This document shows, piece by piece, positions 1 to 12,926 of a stretch of DNA of 64,000 nt; positions within the stretch are counted from its first letter, which is position 1; every line of letters starts with the position of its first letter. The DNA comes from Prostheceraeus crozeri (taxonomy: Eukaryota > Platyhelminthes > Polycladida > Euryleptidae): positions 434,001-498,000 of the forward strand of contig CAJQUW010003080.1 in the NCBI GenBank assembly GCA_907163375.1, read 5' to 3'. The notes below the pieces were generated by a model. It was given only the letters and a program-made list of their open reading frames with translations, did not search any database and was not told where the DNA came from. Made by a program: the position numbers and the translations under genes.

Positions 1-2450
1 AAAAACTGACATGAAATACTACAAGTTTTTTTCGAAGGCGCGAGCAATTTGCTGTGCTTTATATTTAAGTGTATCGATTAGTTTGTCTTAAAGATAACTC
101 TTGATTTAAGTAATGTGAAATTGTCAAATATTAATGTTAAGAAATATTTATGCAATTTTATGTTGTCATACATGTAATTAATTGGCAAGACTGAAATTGC
201 GGCAAAGGCGCTTGTAGGCAAGCGAACTGGATCGTGTTTACGTTTTAGAAGTTAGAAGATCAATCAGTCAGTTGCACTTTTATAAATGGTTATTTGTAAA
301 TACCCCCTGATGACGGAACTAAACCTCGACTCGTCAAGAGCAAGCAGCTATATCCTGGCAGATTGTAAAAATGTCAATTATTTTAAAAAATAGTTATTAA
401 TTGGATTGTCTTTCAGCTAATTTTAAGCATTTAGTTGATGAAATATTCAAATACTTATTTGTGGATAATTCGAAAACATTTTGACTTTGTTTTCATTTTC
501 ATAAATGATACCGGTATATGTTAAGCTTCACTTTTTTATGAAAAGTTATGCGTTGCAGTGTAAAGCATAAAGTTGAATATAAAATGATAAACTAAACGAT
601 AATTTTGACATGTGGAAGGTGCTATAACTTTCGTTAAAGAAAATGAAGGCTAAAAAGCAGACCAGAGATGTTTATGGACTGGACTGAGAAAGGCCTAAAA
701 GTCAAGTTATACAAAAGCATAACCAAAGATATTAGACCTTTCTTGCTACATGCAGCATATGCAGCCTACTATTCCTGTCTGAACTGGGCTTGGACAGAAA
801 AACTTGACTAATGTCCATCTCAGAAGCAAGTTGATGATAAATTTTGACCTCTTTCCAATGACAAGGTGTTAATCAATTCATGAATGCAAAAGTACATTCA
901 TTGCAATTAATTGCTCATATTGAAAAATTGCAATTGATTGAATAATTGCCGAAGAAGAAAATGATATGGTACTTCATCAATTAGTTCCCAATGATATTGA
1001 AATTTTATTGATTATTTAGCACCAGCAAATTGCAATCAACTACTGACAATTCCTGGTTGTAAGAGAGAATACGGTATTTGTCCACTTACCCGAGTATGTG
1101 CATTATTTGCCACCCCATTCAAATTCGAATGACTCTCGCTTCTTACTGTTTCCATGGCAACATCTCCTTGTTCGGTATCTGCAGGCTCCACACTGGTACA
1201 GCAACTAAAATAGAGCATCAAGATGAGATTTCCCTTCAATATTCATATCAGACAATGATTAATAGAAAGTTTTGCGTGTCACGTTGCTTTGAATAAGAGA
1301 GTTAATGAGCTATTCATATTGTTGCTAGGCCATTTAATACACAGGTATAGCTCGTTCAAGCAAGAATAAATGACATCACGATATCTGTACCTCATCCTTA
1401 ATGAGTCTGAGAACAGCATGCAATTACGAAAGAATCATAATGATGAACTGAGATGCGATACTTTGTGAAATAGCATCGCTTTTCATTGAGGCAATTAGCT
1501 GAGAGATGGGAACGTCTGAGACATTATCCATAGTCCGATGTTTTCGAAGTCGTTGATAACGTAAACCATTTAATGTTTTTGAATCTCATGTGAGCACTCT
1601 AGTTTTTGTCACTTTAGTAGACCTGTGTAAACAGAGTCATATGATCAATGATTACATGTTGGCATGCCGATAATAAACCTTGTATGCATTCATAATCATT
1701 TTATCACTATACTTTGTACCCAATGACCGTTTAATTTCAAAAATTTTGATTAGCGAAGTGAAGAAAACTGAGCGAATTCAAAGCCTTCAGAGTAGAAGTA
1801 AGTGACAATGAGAGGATTATATCATGCAAGCTCAGCATAATATAGAAGATGGGCAGAGCTCATATCGTCATCCAGATATGAAATAACCGAGAAAAAATAC
1901 AAAACATGATCACCTTTAGTTGCATCTTTTTAGTTTTTAGTGTAGAAAAGTGCTTCATTGGATCAAGCAGAATTCATTGTTTCAAGTAAAAGAAATTTAG
2001 CTGAAAAATCACAGTGACAAAGTGTATTTATGGCCTGATCAGAAAAGATTCGCAGAAAATCTCATTTACTTACTCAGATAACAAGCGTGTGCTTAAACAT
2101 CTGCAAGATAACATATTACCACAAGTTTCAGTTTGATTTAAAAGTAGTAAATGCTGCTGAGAGTAACGAAGAATATGAAGGAGAGAGGACTCAAAGGTCC
2201 TCATGATTGCATTATCTTCTCACACAGGTTCGTATATAATTTCAGTAGCCTCTCCCTCAGACTATCATCATAAACGACTAGCAATGACTTGTAGCCATCA
2301 TATGGGGGCGGTGAAGAGTGAATACAGAGCACTTAGCGTGGCTTACGGGAGATGAGTGAGCTCCCATTGTTAAGTCTTGATGTATGAGGCGAAGTTTGTG
2401 TAAAGGCGGATTACATATTTATCACACAGCGATTACATCTTTATGGGATT
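1..2450. other. No gene recognised
   Basis: I see no long open frame, conserved motif, tRNA-like box or strong repeat here. Short open frames around 1036-1296 lie on both strands and have no recognisable composition or splice context. Probably intergenic or intronic sequence. Confidence 0.5.
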
Positions 2451-2457
2451 CGAGGAT

Positions 2458-2620
2458 GAACAGGATCTGTTTACTTGTGGGAATCGAAAAGGCAAAGATT
2501 GATGTACAGGATTTGTTTACATGTGCGGATCGCAAAAAGCATACTGTATTTATTGATGGGATGAATTTAATGACAGGATCAGTTTACATGTGGGAAACGC
2601 AACAATTGAATGATGTCTGA
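2458..2620 (+). repeat. Short degenerate tandem repeat, three units
   Basis: Three units begin near 2459, 2506 and 2573, each starting with a CAGGAT..GTTTAC..GTG core followed by a GGAAtCGcAA-like segment. Spacing is about 47 and 67 bases, so the units have acquired indels. No coding role is evident. Confidence 0.6.
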
Positions 2621-2914
2621 TTTATCTTTGTGACATATCTTTCAAGACATATCATTACCTATTCAGTATTTTGTCAGCCACTATGTGTGGGACCCCGCTC
2701 GTCTGGGTTTGAGTGTTCAGGTTAGGGGTCGAAACACAACTAGACGAGTACCTGCTGATTACTGACGGACTGCAGTATTATGTTTTATACCCCTTAATCG
2801 GTAGCTGAAGTAGTGGTCCATGTATTGTAATTCAAATGAAGAAATGTGGGATTACATGAAGTACTATAGACGGATGAAGAACCTGGCGATAACAAATTCA
2901 AGTGAAGAAATAGT

Positions 2915-3169
2915 TATCTTCATTTTTCGAGCATAAAGTGAAAGCACTCCCTCTTTTTTATAATCGTCTATTGGTAAAGGTTAAAATAAAATATCTTTAC
3001 AGTGCCCTGACGTTTAACTTGTGCCAGGTTTGGCTTTGTCAAACCTTTGAACAAGTCCTTGCAGGACGAAACGTCAGGGCACTGTAAAGATGTTTTATTT
3101 AACCTTTACCAATAGACGATTATAAAAAAGAGGGAGTGCTTTCACTTTATGCTCGAAAAATGAAGATAA
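2915..3169. repeat. Near-perfect long inverted repeat (fold-back, PLE-tail-like)
   Basis: Arms of about 101 bases (2915-3015 and 3069-3169) are nearly identical in inverse orientation, with only a couple of differences, around a loop of about 53 bases. The inner end of the right arm carries a GGAC-GAAACGTC block preceded by GTCC-TTGCA, that is, a small stem closed by GAAAC as in hammerhead domain II/III. This suggests the tail of a Penelope-like element folded back on itself. The loop has a further small palindrome (AGGTTTG / CAAACCT). No coding sequence lies inside. Confidence 0.8.
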
Positions 3170-3220
3170 TTTATCACCTCCCGTGCATCGTCATCAACCA
3201 TGAAGAAATAGTATTTTCCA

Positions 3221-3430
3221 TGTGTAGTCTCAGGTATAGTGTGTATAGTTTCATTGCTTTCGGTGTATGCAGTAGAATGTCATTGTAGTTCTATTATTTA
3301 CCTCCATTATCAACTTTCCACTTATCCACTCTTACCATTATCCACTTTGTGTAGTGTCAGATATAGTTCACTTGTAATCGGTGTAGTAGCATCGTTGTAT
3401 TTCCATATTTTACCTCCACTTTTCCTATGT
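3221..3430 (+). repeat. Two diverged direct repeats
   Basis: Segments starting at about 3221 and 3349 share GTGTAGT.TCAG.TATAGT, then a CGGTGTA block, then TTTACCTCCA. The unit is roughly 130 bases and heavily diverged. Weak call. Confidence 0.35.
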
Positions 3431-3479
3431 TTATTCATCGGTTTCCTGTTGTTTTATATTATCCATTTTTAATTTCCTT

Positions 3480-5080
3480 AACCTATGGTGACCATTGTCT
3501 TATTCTATTTCCACTATCAGCATCTGTAGTCGGTACAATATATTAGACGTCTGTTTTGAACGTGTATACGGCATTGTTTGGAATCTATGGTATTAGTATA
3601 TTAACAGCAAGAATGAGTAGTATTACAAGTCTTAAGATTTCCATTTTTACCAGATATTGGGCCAAAGCTGATCAATTTTAATTCGTTGCCACGAGAAAGC
3701 TACATTGAGTTCTTTTAAGAACTGATTAATCCAATGGTTACAGTAGCATTGCCTTTGTACACTTGCGGATTGGAGAACGCCATCAGTCCTCATTAGGACT
3801 ACTTTAACTATTAATTTGAATTAGTAAGCATTATATTCTATTATAAATGGCTACTGGGATGACTTTCATCATCGTATGAGAATCGCTATAGAAACGAATT
3901 TGCTTCAAAGATTTCATTAATTCAAAATTTATATAAATAACAAGCTCAGTTCTCAACGTATGTTGCAGAAAGACAATGTTGATTCGCTGACCTAATTTTT
4001 ACCAAGTTAACTCATTGTAACTGACCAGTCGGCGAGAGAGTTTTGCCATTTTATCGGCGGTTTAGAAAAATATCAAAGAGCTGTTATCTCGATACATAAT
4101 TTTGTAGATCGATGAATCATCACAAGTAAATTCTAAGTGAGCTTGGCTGGCCTTGGACGTCCCAAGCGCCTGTTCAGGTGGTAAATGTGGTAGTGTTCTG
4201 TGATAAAACGCAGTCGATGTGTAAGTTCTACAAAGAGGAAGGTGATATTACGATGTGTTGTGTGCTAATGTGATTACAGTGTGCATACAGACTACATGCC
4301 TACTGGGGTAGTTCATGTTTTCTACTGATTATGGGTTGAAGCTGCGTGATTGGTTTCGATTCAGTAAAAGCTGTGTTTCGGTTTCGCGTGTTTTGGAGTT
4401 TTGCAATGAAATCAACCTGACCGCGAGCTAAGCTCGACAATTGACAATTGCAGTTTGTTTTGGTCCTTTGTTGATTTTAAGGAGCAACATAGCAGTAGGC
4501 TATAGCTGACTTCCTAAAACGCACTTTCCTCTTTTATCGTGACCTTCAAGTGTTGAGTATCAAGAACATATCTGAATGAACAAAAACTCTTAGCATGTAG
4601 CAGACACTTGCATGCATAGAAGTAGATAATAGTACATAATAATAGTACTATTATAATAACATAATAGTATATAATAGTAGATAATAATAGACTTTCTATG
4701 GCATTGTTAATTTCTATGCTTGCATGTAATGTACTTTGTAAAGCGGACCTCGTACGCCAAAAATGGCCATTTTTCCTTTCATTACATACAGTTTGACGCA
4801 AAGGCAGAAGCCTATGTAAACACCATCGGATGGATCTGAGATCTGTACACAGCTTATAGACAGGTTGGCCACAATGAAATGGAGAGATGTCGTTAACCGT
4901 TATCGCTTGCATCCAACAACAACGAACCATGGAGCAGGTCAGTTCATTTCACCAACAAGTATATGCTTCACATGAACTTACTCAAATTACTGCAACTTAT
5001 GTCCGCTATAGCCATGACTTGATGTATATAACATTCATTGCGCAAGCAATTTGGCTCATTAATGAATGTATTCAACCTTA
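3480..5080. other. No gene; AT-rich simple sequence at 4618-4695
   Basis: Apart from a low-complexity run of TAATAGTA-type repeats near 4618-4695, I see no conserved open frame, repeat pair or RNA-like element in this stretch. Confidence 0.45.
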
Positions 5081-5081
5081 G

Positions 5082-5205
5082 CAGCTGCAACCACCACGAG
5101 ATATATTTGGCCTGTTGAGTCTCATCAGTCATGGGTAGGTTCGAACTAACGACTTTCGAAAATGAGGACGTATAAGCACAACCTCTAACCACATTGTTAC
5201 ATGTT
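5082..5205 (-). repeat. tRNA-headed SINE with hammerhead-like tail, copy 1
   Basis: Read on the minus strand, it opens with TCTCAACA and an A-box-like segment (GTGGTTAGAGG), then a canonical B box GTTCGAACC near 5138-5146. Next comes a hammerhead-like module at 5094-5135: CCATGA, CTGATGA, a small stem, then a decayed CAAAT where GAAAC is expected, and TCGTGG, which pairs with CCATGA through one wobble. Copies 2 and 3 at 59.9-60.2 kb share the whole layout. This copy has the intact CTGATGA box but a damaged second box. The family is presumably transcribed by RNA polymerase III. Confidence 0.75.
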
Positions 5206-5266
5206 GAGATTGTGAATTAGCCAGAAAGATACTGCAGGGTCGTAGCACGTGTCCCGGTGGCTAGAA

Positions 5267-5523
5267 CATAGAAATTCATAACAATAATACCTCTAGAATG
5301 GAAGTTAAGTTTCATGCAATGCACAATAGTGGCACAAGAATCGCACGCATTTTCATTGAGACACATAATAATCAACGACCGCATCAATGGACTAGAATAT
5401 GTCACATGTGCAGTTCCAAACTTCTGTTGGTCATTCATGCCCACGCTTAGTACCCCCAGCGGTGCCTCGACCTTGAGTCGACTTCCATTCTATTCAACTT
5501 CAGATAAGCAGTGGATTTCTATG
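5267..5523. mobile_element. MITE family 2 (257 bp), copy A
   Basis: The element begins CATAGAAAT and ends ATTTCTATG, a perfect 9-bp terminal inverted repeat. Inner inverted blocks CTAGAATGGAA / TTCCATTCTA follow. It is about 80% alike, over its full length, to copy B at 11371-11626, which has an exact 8-bp target duplication. Here the flanking 8-mers agree at only about half the positions, consistent with age. Non-autonomous and non-coding, probably hAT-like from the 8-bp duplication of copy B. Confidence 0.8.
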
Positions 5524-5529
5524 TGTCAG

Positions 5530-8200
5530 ATGGCACACTCGCACGTCCTCTACCTCCAACGTTGCTGGTTCGAAGCTGCCTACAAGTGATTCGAACCAAC
5601 ATTCTTGTGATAGAGCATCTTTCATGTAATAAGAGATGCGCAATTGTTTGGGCACGAAGCGTTTTTTGTGCATGCGAACTATACGCTGCACTTAACATAC
5701 ATGCATATATTCACAAAGATCAAGCAAAAACGCTTTCACATAATTCGCTGATGCATTGTAAGAATAATTGCATTTGGACAGATAACATTTATTACGTGAA
5801 AATTCACTTCGAGCACGTTATAAGCGAGTTTTATTTTGTGATCAATCAATTTTCTAAAAGCTTGAATTTAATTGAATCATTAACCGGAAATGCCGATTTT
5901 TATCGCAGGTAGGCATTCTGTTATAATAAATTCAAAATTTGGAATGCTATAGTTACGCCCCAACTTCAAATGCGCTTGAACAGAAGTTGGCAAGCATGAA
6001 ACTTAAAGTTCCCCAGGAAATAAACACCTCAAATAAATATTAATGTTTGCACTGACCAGCTCACATGCATGAGCGTGCAACAATCAATGCATTTCAAACT
6101 TGCCAATCATTGAACTCTGAATAAACAAGATTCGATATCAAAACATAAACACAAAGTTATCTCTGGCCACTTATGTCAACTCGCTATGTCTGTAGTTGCT
6201 TTGAGTGACTATTTTATTGACATTTTCTAGACCTACTGGAAGCTATTGGAAAATGTACAACATGAAGTTTCTACAAGCAAGTAGTGAGGCGAAAAATGAG
6301 ACAGTGTGTAATCCTTCCGAATTTAGTAGCGCTGAGGTAGATCGAAAGATACGGTTCATTTGTTTAGCTAATATAGTAGATGACTGACGTGCCTTTTGCA
6401 ACTGAAGTGTGTGGCATCGCAGCTATTCCTAGCAATAAAGTAAATAATAGACAATGTAATGGTACTTTCTGTGGGTTTTTGGACGGATATCAGATGCAAT
6501 ACGTATATAAAGCGCTAGTTTGAACCAAAAATGGCATGGATAGTACATGTTTCTTTCTTCTTCTTCAAGCTACTGTGCCCTTTGTGTAAAGCCTACACTG
6601 TAAATTGTACACCATTAAAAGCAGCAAAAATAGACGTTAAGCGAAACATAAAGGCTTCACAGAAAATATCTGTTAAATTATGACGTCACCACTTGATGAT
6701 CAATGACTCAATCGTTAAAATTCGTTAATATCAGACAAACAGCGTCTGCTTTTCTCGGATATTTTCATTTCAGACCGGAAAAAGACAGTGAGACCAATTT
6801 TAGCTGGCAATTTTAATGGATATTTACGGTTTACAGTGTATGATGAAAAGTTGTCCTCTGAATACGCATAGAATCAGGTTAATACAAATATCTTCGATGA
6901 AATTTCGTGTCTTACGATTCAGGAATGAAAAATGCCCTGATAGACTCACGTGCATTCATTCTATTGGCGTGATTCGTTTTAAGTGTCTTCATCAATCGAC
7001 GAAAATAACTTAATTTGGCCAATGTTTAAAATAATCCAGAAGCTAGCATGAGGTTGTGCAAGGAATGAAGTCGTACTTGATGAACCTTCCATATAGCATT
7101 GTTACTCCGGCGGCAGCAAGAACGTGTTTCTGCGGAACGACGCCGAATGTAAGACTTTCACAGAATGATGCACACCCTATGTCTACCACGATTCTGCGCG
7201 TCTGCCGAGTTCTACCTGGTTCCTCTTCTTGTCAGACATGATCAAAGACAACACATTTTAATCTAATGGGAAAATGATATGTTTTCTCTTATCAACTTTA
7301 TAATATTAAGTCTAGTCAGGTTATTCATATCATGTCCATGTGATATTATCCCAATATTACCAATATATCACCAAATATTAGTTCAGTATCGCTTGTGACT
7401 CATAAATGATAATCTTAAAACTGTGAAACGCTCGACAAAGTAGTCACATTTGACTTTTACACAAGCATGCTGAACTCAGACGTGAGCAGTGATATTTTCT
7501 TGCATAAATGCAGTGGAAGATTCACAATTATCATATTCACATCTCAATCCAACAATCCAATATTACGAAGCGAAATACAGAACACAGCCATTCAAATTGA
7601 TCTGTCAGTTAACAAGAGCACTACCTATGTCAAATTAAGGTTGTCAATTATCTGAATGGCGTAATACAATGCAGAAGCCTTAAGTGGAAAATGCTATCAT
7701 AATAATTAATAAAGTATGGTAGCTGTAGGCAAGTAACAGCGCATCAGGTAAACCGTTGTTAAAATGAGTTAACATGAAACATCTTGACATGATTGAGTAA
7801 GATTGGGTAACTCAACTCTTGGTTTCCTCAATAGGGAAACATTCCCAACTGTATAGGAAACCTTTTCCTTCCATCTTAAAATCTTTCCTTTTGGCAATAT
7901 ATTGTAGCATGGTGCAAGTATGCGAATTATTCTGTAAATAGTTCATCACGTTTCCTGGCTATATGAGAATGCATTTAAGGCTCTTTGCATGCCATGAGGG
8001 ACCTACATTTAAAATGGAATTTATGAGTGAAAGCGCATATCTGAGATCTCAGGAGATGTTCATTAAATCTAAGAATTCTAAAAATATTGGCTTCATGGTA
8101 ATATTGAATTTTGAATATCGGTATGTTGTTACAGGAGATAATTGACTTATCGGAGTAATGAGTGGGATTTTCATAGAGATTACCATAGATAAGTACTATG
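5530..8200. other. No gene recognised
   Basis: Several open frames of 60-130 codons occur (for example 5511-5912 plus strand), but none shows a family motif, convincing splice sites or a repeat partner. I treat the stretch as intergenic or intronic. Confidence 0.45.
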
Positions 8201-8223
8201 CTTTAGCATAGAGTAGGGATACA

Positions 8224-8900
8224 TAGGTAGAGTGTCGACTCAAAAAAAGTACCTGCATGCAGTGAAAAATTTTATATGAAAAGATTCAGTTTTTTGCGGA
8301 GATTACGTTCTAGTGGTCCAAATAATTATTTGAGCAGTTTTAAAAAGTCAACATTTTTCAAATTTATATATTACCGAGATGACGCCTCTGTATAAGTAGT
8401 ATGAAACAAGTTGGGTATCAAAAGGAATGACTATTTGCTAATAAGCATCGTAACTAAGCGGAAAATGCTGATGATGAAGGAAATTTCATGAACCACATTA
8501 TGGTGGAAGTCTTCAAGGAAATGAGATCTTATTGTGCTTTCTTGGCTGAAATTTCAAGTTTCTAATTCAATTTTCCGCGGCATGATTTTGTGATTCGATC
8601 ACTAAATTCATGCTTCATTTCTGGAATCTGACTAGTCATGTGGAACCATTTATATCTTTCAAAGTTAATTGAAATCATTGTCTTTGATTATGTGATCTTG
8701 CTCTGCCAGTGGCAGGTTGCCTGTGATATGATCACGCTTAAGAAAATACTCTTGAGGTTGAGCATGAAAGTAATAGGAACCCATCGAATTGCTAATTTAA
8801 TAAACATTACCTCTCCAAGGCTGTCATGACACTGAGAATCTGTAAAATACGATCATTCCTTCTGCATTACAATCTTGATCAGTCAATTCCGTGGTAATCT
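8224..8900 (+). repeat. Dispersed ~0.7 kb repeat, copy 1
   Basis: This stretch aligns collinearly, in the same orientation, with 60609-61340. Shared blocks include GAAAAATTTTATATGAAAAG, AAGTAGTATGAAAC, TTTCATGAACCACATTA, TTCTTGGCTGAAATTTCA and ATTACCTCTCCAAGG. Identity looks like 70-75% by eye. No coding frame is shared between the copies, so this is an old non-coding repeat or a decayed transposon of unknown class. Confidence 0.8.
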
Positions 8901-11360
8901 CTTAAAAACTGCAAAATTTGCATGTCTCACATTTGGTAACAATACCCAATTGGGTTCACCTCGAGTTCATTTAATAAAATCGAAACTGCATTCACATTGG
9001 GAATTTAATAAATGCTGAGTTGCTACTCTATCTTGTATGCCTACTCTATGTGCTTAAGTGCTATATACTACTGTATGTACGTACTCTATGAGATGTACAC
9101 AGGCTGCCAGTCTGATGAAATGTGCATTTTTGCGTGCTGCTTGAAGCTGATTAAATTCTACACAACAAAGTTGCCTACAAATTAAAACTGGTTGCATTTG
9201 ACACAAAAAGTTACATTCAAATAAAGCTTGTTGCATTCTGCACAAACAATGTTTGCATTTAGATTGAAGCCGAAACTGGCTTTCAAATTCAGAACAAACA
9301 TTTAACTGAATGCAACAGGTTTAGACGTGAGTGCAGCATATGAATGCAGCAAGTTCCAGATTTTTCACAATATTGATTATAAGCTCATTCAGTTCAGTTA
9401 CTCATTCAATGAAACTGCTTTTCAATACTTCAAAAATTTTCAAAAATCGTACAGAATGAGTTCATAAGTTAACATCAAATGACAGAATATAGATGAACGC
9501 AAAACAGAAAATTAAGCCAATCTCAAGAACTCTATGGTTTGAACATCGTCAAAAGTTAAACGCTATAATTTTGTGTTTTTCAATTAGTTTTTACAAAGTA
9601 TATTTCAAGACAAATTATACAAAGTGTACAAAAGTTTACCATCTCTGTCGCTTTATTCTCTTTGGCTCTTTGGCTGAACCGAGTCCGAAATATACGCTAT
9701 ATGGCTACTCCAAGAAACATGGAGTGTTAGTATAAAAATGATAGAAAATGTTCTACAGAATCTTATTCCAAAGTCCCGAATGTTGCTCCAGATGCTTACT
9801 AACATTCAGGGTCCTCTCATATTGCTCTTGATTAGTAAAGTTTCTTTTTCTGCTTGCTTCAGGAGCGTGCGGTTTACAGTGTGCCGGATGTATCTGATAG
9901 AATTAATGGTAAAATCATAAGAATAATTAAGAAATGCAACCTCCTAGTGAAAGTGTCCCACAAGCCAAAAACATTCCGACAGCTCTTTCAGCCAAATTAA
10001 GGAACTGGTTCAGCTTCAATGTGTGCCGGTGTTACGAGATTCAGTTTCTCTAGGTCTGAATTTCCGATAGGAAGTTGTAAGCCGTGTCTAAGTTTCCCCC
10101 TGGGAAACTGAAACCCAGATATATTTTCCTAGTAGGAAACTGAATGTCGTAACATATACACGGTAACCAGTTTCTCTAGGTCTCAGTTGCACCATGACGT
10201 CATGTAATATGCACGTCATGGCACGACGCTGCCATGCAATATCGTGGAGGTCAAATCATCGAACATGTATCAGCTTCTGTATGTAAATGAAGAATTGAAT
10301 GACCATGAATGCATTGTGATTCGGTATAACTTTCTTTGTTCAATCTATCTATAAAGTCTAGTTGTTTGTCAAATATTGTTTTCATCTTGTTCATGATTGA
10401 TTCTTTTAGCAATAGGAAACAGAGACCATCATAGGAAAATAAGACGTCTGACATAGAAAGTAGAAGGTAGAAATATTAGGTAGGAAAATAATGACACGGA
10501 GAAGTTAAGACACACACTATTCACAGGAGTTTCTGTTTCCGACCGGAAAATGTAATCATATAGTCTCATTTTCTGATCGGAAAATGAAATCATACTTTCA
10601 GTGTCCGGTAGGAATCTTAAACAGAGGGAGAGCAAGAACTGTAACACCGGTGTGGGAGGTAGTAAATCGTAGTGTTTATTTTTCATGAACGAATCTCCAA
10701 AAGTCACTCCCAAACATGTTAAAGCACTTGCATTGAAATAATTGCAGGGACTCTCGGGACGAAACGCATCAGGAACCCCCATAATCATTTTAATGCAAGA
10801 GTCTTTACATGAGTGGAAGTGATTCTTGTATATCCAGATATTCTTTTACGGAATTTAAAAGCTAGGCCAATATATGAAGTGCCATGAAATATGCGATGGA
10901 AGTACAGATAAACAACTTCATGTGAGGATAAGGGAGTGCCTTCATTTGAGAGCTCCATTTTAAAGCACTAAGTGGCATGATGCTCCACAAGAGTCATTGG
11001 CCATGCAAGAGATCAAACGTCTCTTTGAATCCTTGAAGCAGTGAAGATCAAGGAGAAGAGGAGTCATCGATTCACTCCAGGAGTGAGATAAACTATGAAA
11101 CTTCGCTCTGTTTTTACCCTTTGCTCTCTACGCTCTATTTTATTGAGTTACCTTTATCTATTGTTACTTATTCTTTTGTTATTGCTTTCCTCTTCGTTCT
11201 GCCTCATCTTTCTCAATGTGAAAGTGTATTTGAGAATATTTACTTTGCATGATGGATTTTTATTTTTAGGATGACATTTCAATGGATATGATTTTCATTC
11301 ACATGCTTATTGACTCACTCAGACCTGCACTTCGGGATGGCATCTACGCTTTTATTCTAT
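8900..11360. other. No gene recognised
   Basis: Outside the short inverted-repeat element at 10.03-10.15 kb I see only unclassified sequence. A 119-codon minus-strand frame (10429-10788) overlaps clustered TTTTCCGATCGGAAAA-like palindromes and does not resemble a known family. Confidence 0.4.
10031..10153. repeat. Short inverted-repeat element (~123 bp)
   Basis: Ends GTTACGAGATTCAGTTTC (10031-10048) and GAAACTGAATGTCGTAAC (10136-10153) are inverted repeats with one mismatch. The motif CAGTTTCTCTAGGTCT recurs just outside at about 10170. It could be a tiny MITE; I cannot find a clear target duplication. Confidence 0.5.
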
Positions 11361-11370
11361 CTGTGTGTAC

Positions 11371-11626
11371 CATAGAAATTGACAACAATAAAACCTCTAG
11401 AATGGAAATTAAGCTTCATGCAATGCACAATAACGGCACATAAATCGCACGCATTTTCACTTAGATGCACCTGCCAACGTCTGTATCATTGGGTTAGAAT
11501 CAGTCACATGAGTAAATCGAAGCTTTTCATTGGTTCTTCATGCCCCAACTTAGTTCCCCCGGATGTGCCGCGACCTTGAGTCAATTTCCATTCTAGCGAA
11601 CTTCAGATAAACAGTTTATTTCTATG
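11371..11626. mobile_element. MITE family 2 (256 bp), copy B, exact 8-bp target duplication
   Basis: The termini are CATAGAAAT and ATTTCTATG. The 8-mer GTGTGTAC lies directly before (11363-11370) and directly after (11627-11634), a perfect target-site duplication, which defines both boundaries. An 8-bp duplication with short inverted termini is the hAT pattern. Internal sequence matches copy A at 5.3 kb. No ORF. Confidence 0.9.
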
Positions 11627-11639
11627 GTGTGTACAACTG

Positions 11640-12920
11640 TCAGCAGTCAGTTAGAGATCGGCTGTTGATTGATAGATGCTCGCTTTTCAGTCGCTACTAT
11701 TCGATCCACATGCACTTGAACAAAGAGAAGAAAACTGACCTCGAAAAATTGTATGCTAATACATTTCAATTCAACATTCAGCAGTAGAAGTTTTTTCATT
11801 TGATTTGCTTATCTCTATCTTAAATTCTTTTCAAATGCTACCATTATGGATAATCTATAGGCAAAATGTGTTTAGTGAAGCACATTGCGAACTCTACGGA
11901 ACAAAAGAAACGTCAGCTCGATTTAAAGCGTGCATTCATGCGCCAAATACTAAGATAACATTCGATAATGAAATGTCAAACACAGCGCCGTATTCAGGTT
12001 TGTAACATGGAAATGTTTGGTTTCGTAAAAACTATTTGTACAGCTGCAAATTTCTCATCTCAAATAAAAAGCAAATAATATCAATTTATGAACCAGTTAG
12101 AAAACTGAACAGTCGATAAAGCAAGATGGATACTCATACATCACACTAGATTTTCCTTTTCTGTATTTCTGTGATGTTTGCCAATATAGTATTGAGATGA
12201 CACCGATGAAGTCATTGTCTCATCTTCGTTGATCTTCTTTTTGCCGATGTACTTTAGGTATGCACTACTCGTACATGCTTATATTAGTTTCGAAGTCAAG
12301 TCATGTTCACCTGCACATATCAGCGTCTTATAGTAATTTTCCGACTTTCTGTACTATGAATCGTTGGGGTTCAAATCTAATTAAACACACCAATGAGGCT
12401 GAAACACGTTCTAGCAAGTTTCTATTCACCATCATATTTCAACATTTCATAATTATCAGCGTTTCCCAGGACATTTATTTGTTACTTCACAACTTTCTGT
12501 AATCCTCGATTATTTAAATAAATCTCATGACCATCGTGAAATATTTAATCATGAGGACATCAACATGCGAGAACGAAAATCTTGTTTTTAATTATTTATG
12601 ACCTGTCATTAGATGCAGAATTTTTTGTCTTTTGTCTTTCCATTGCATTCGATGTCAGGTGCCTGCTTTCTCTGTCAACAACTGTGTTAGGTTTTCTGTC
12701 ATTTGTGCTCAACATCGAACGAAGTTGAACCGGAATATCTATTGAGATAAAAAATAGATAATTTCAGAATATAAAAGACCACCAGTCGCACGTAGATAAT
12801 TTGTTAGTTGAAGCAAAATCGAAGAAAAAAAATCTCCTAAAAGTCCCCAGAGTTTTTATTCAACATGCTTCATGCAATGATAATTTCAGTCTTTCTTTTC
12901 TAATAGCGTCGAAACACCAA
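11640..12920. other. No gene recognised
   Basis: Only short, unremarkable open frames. I see no repeat partner within the window. Confidence 0.4.
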
Positions 12921-12926
12921 ACAATT

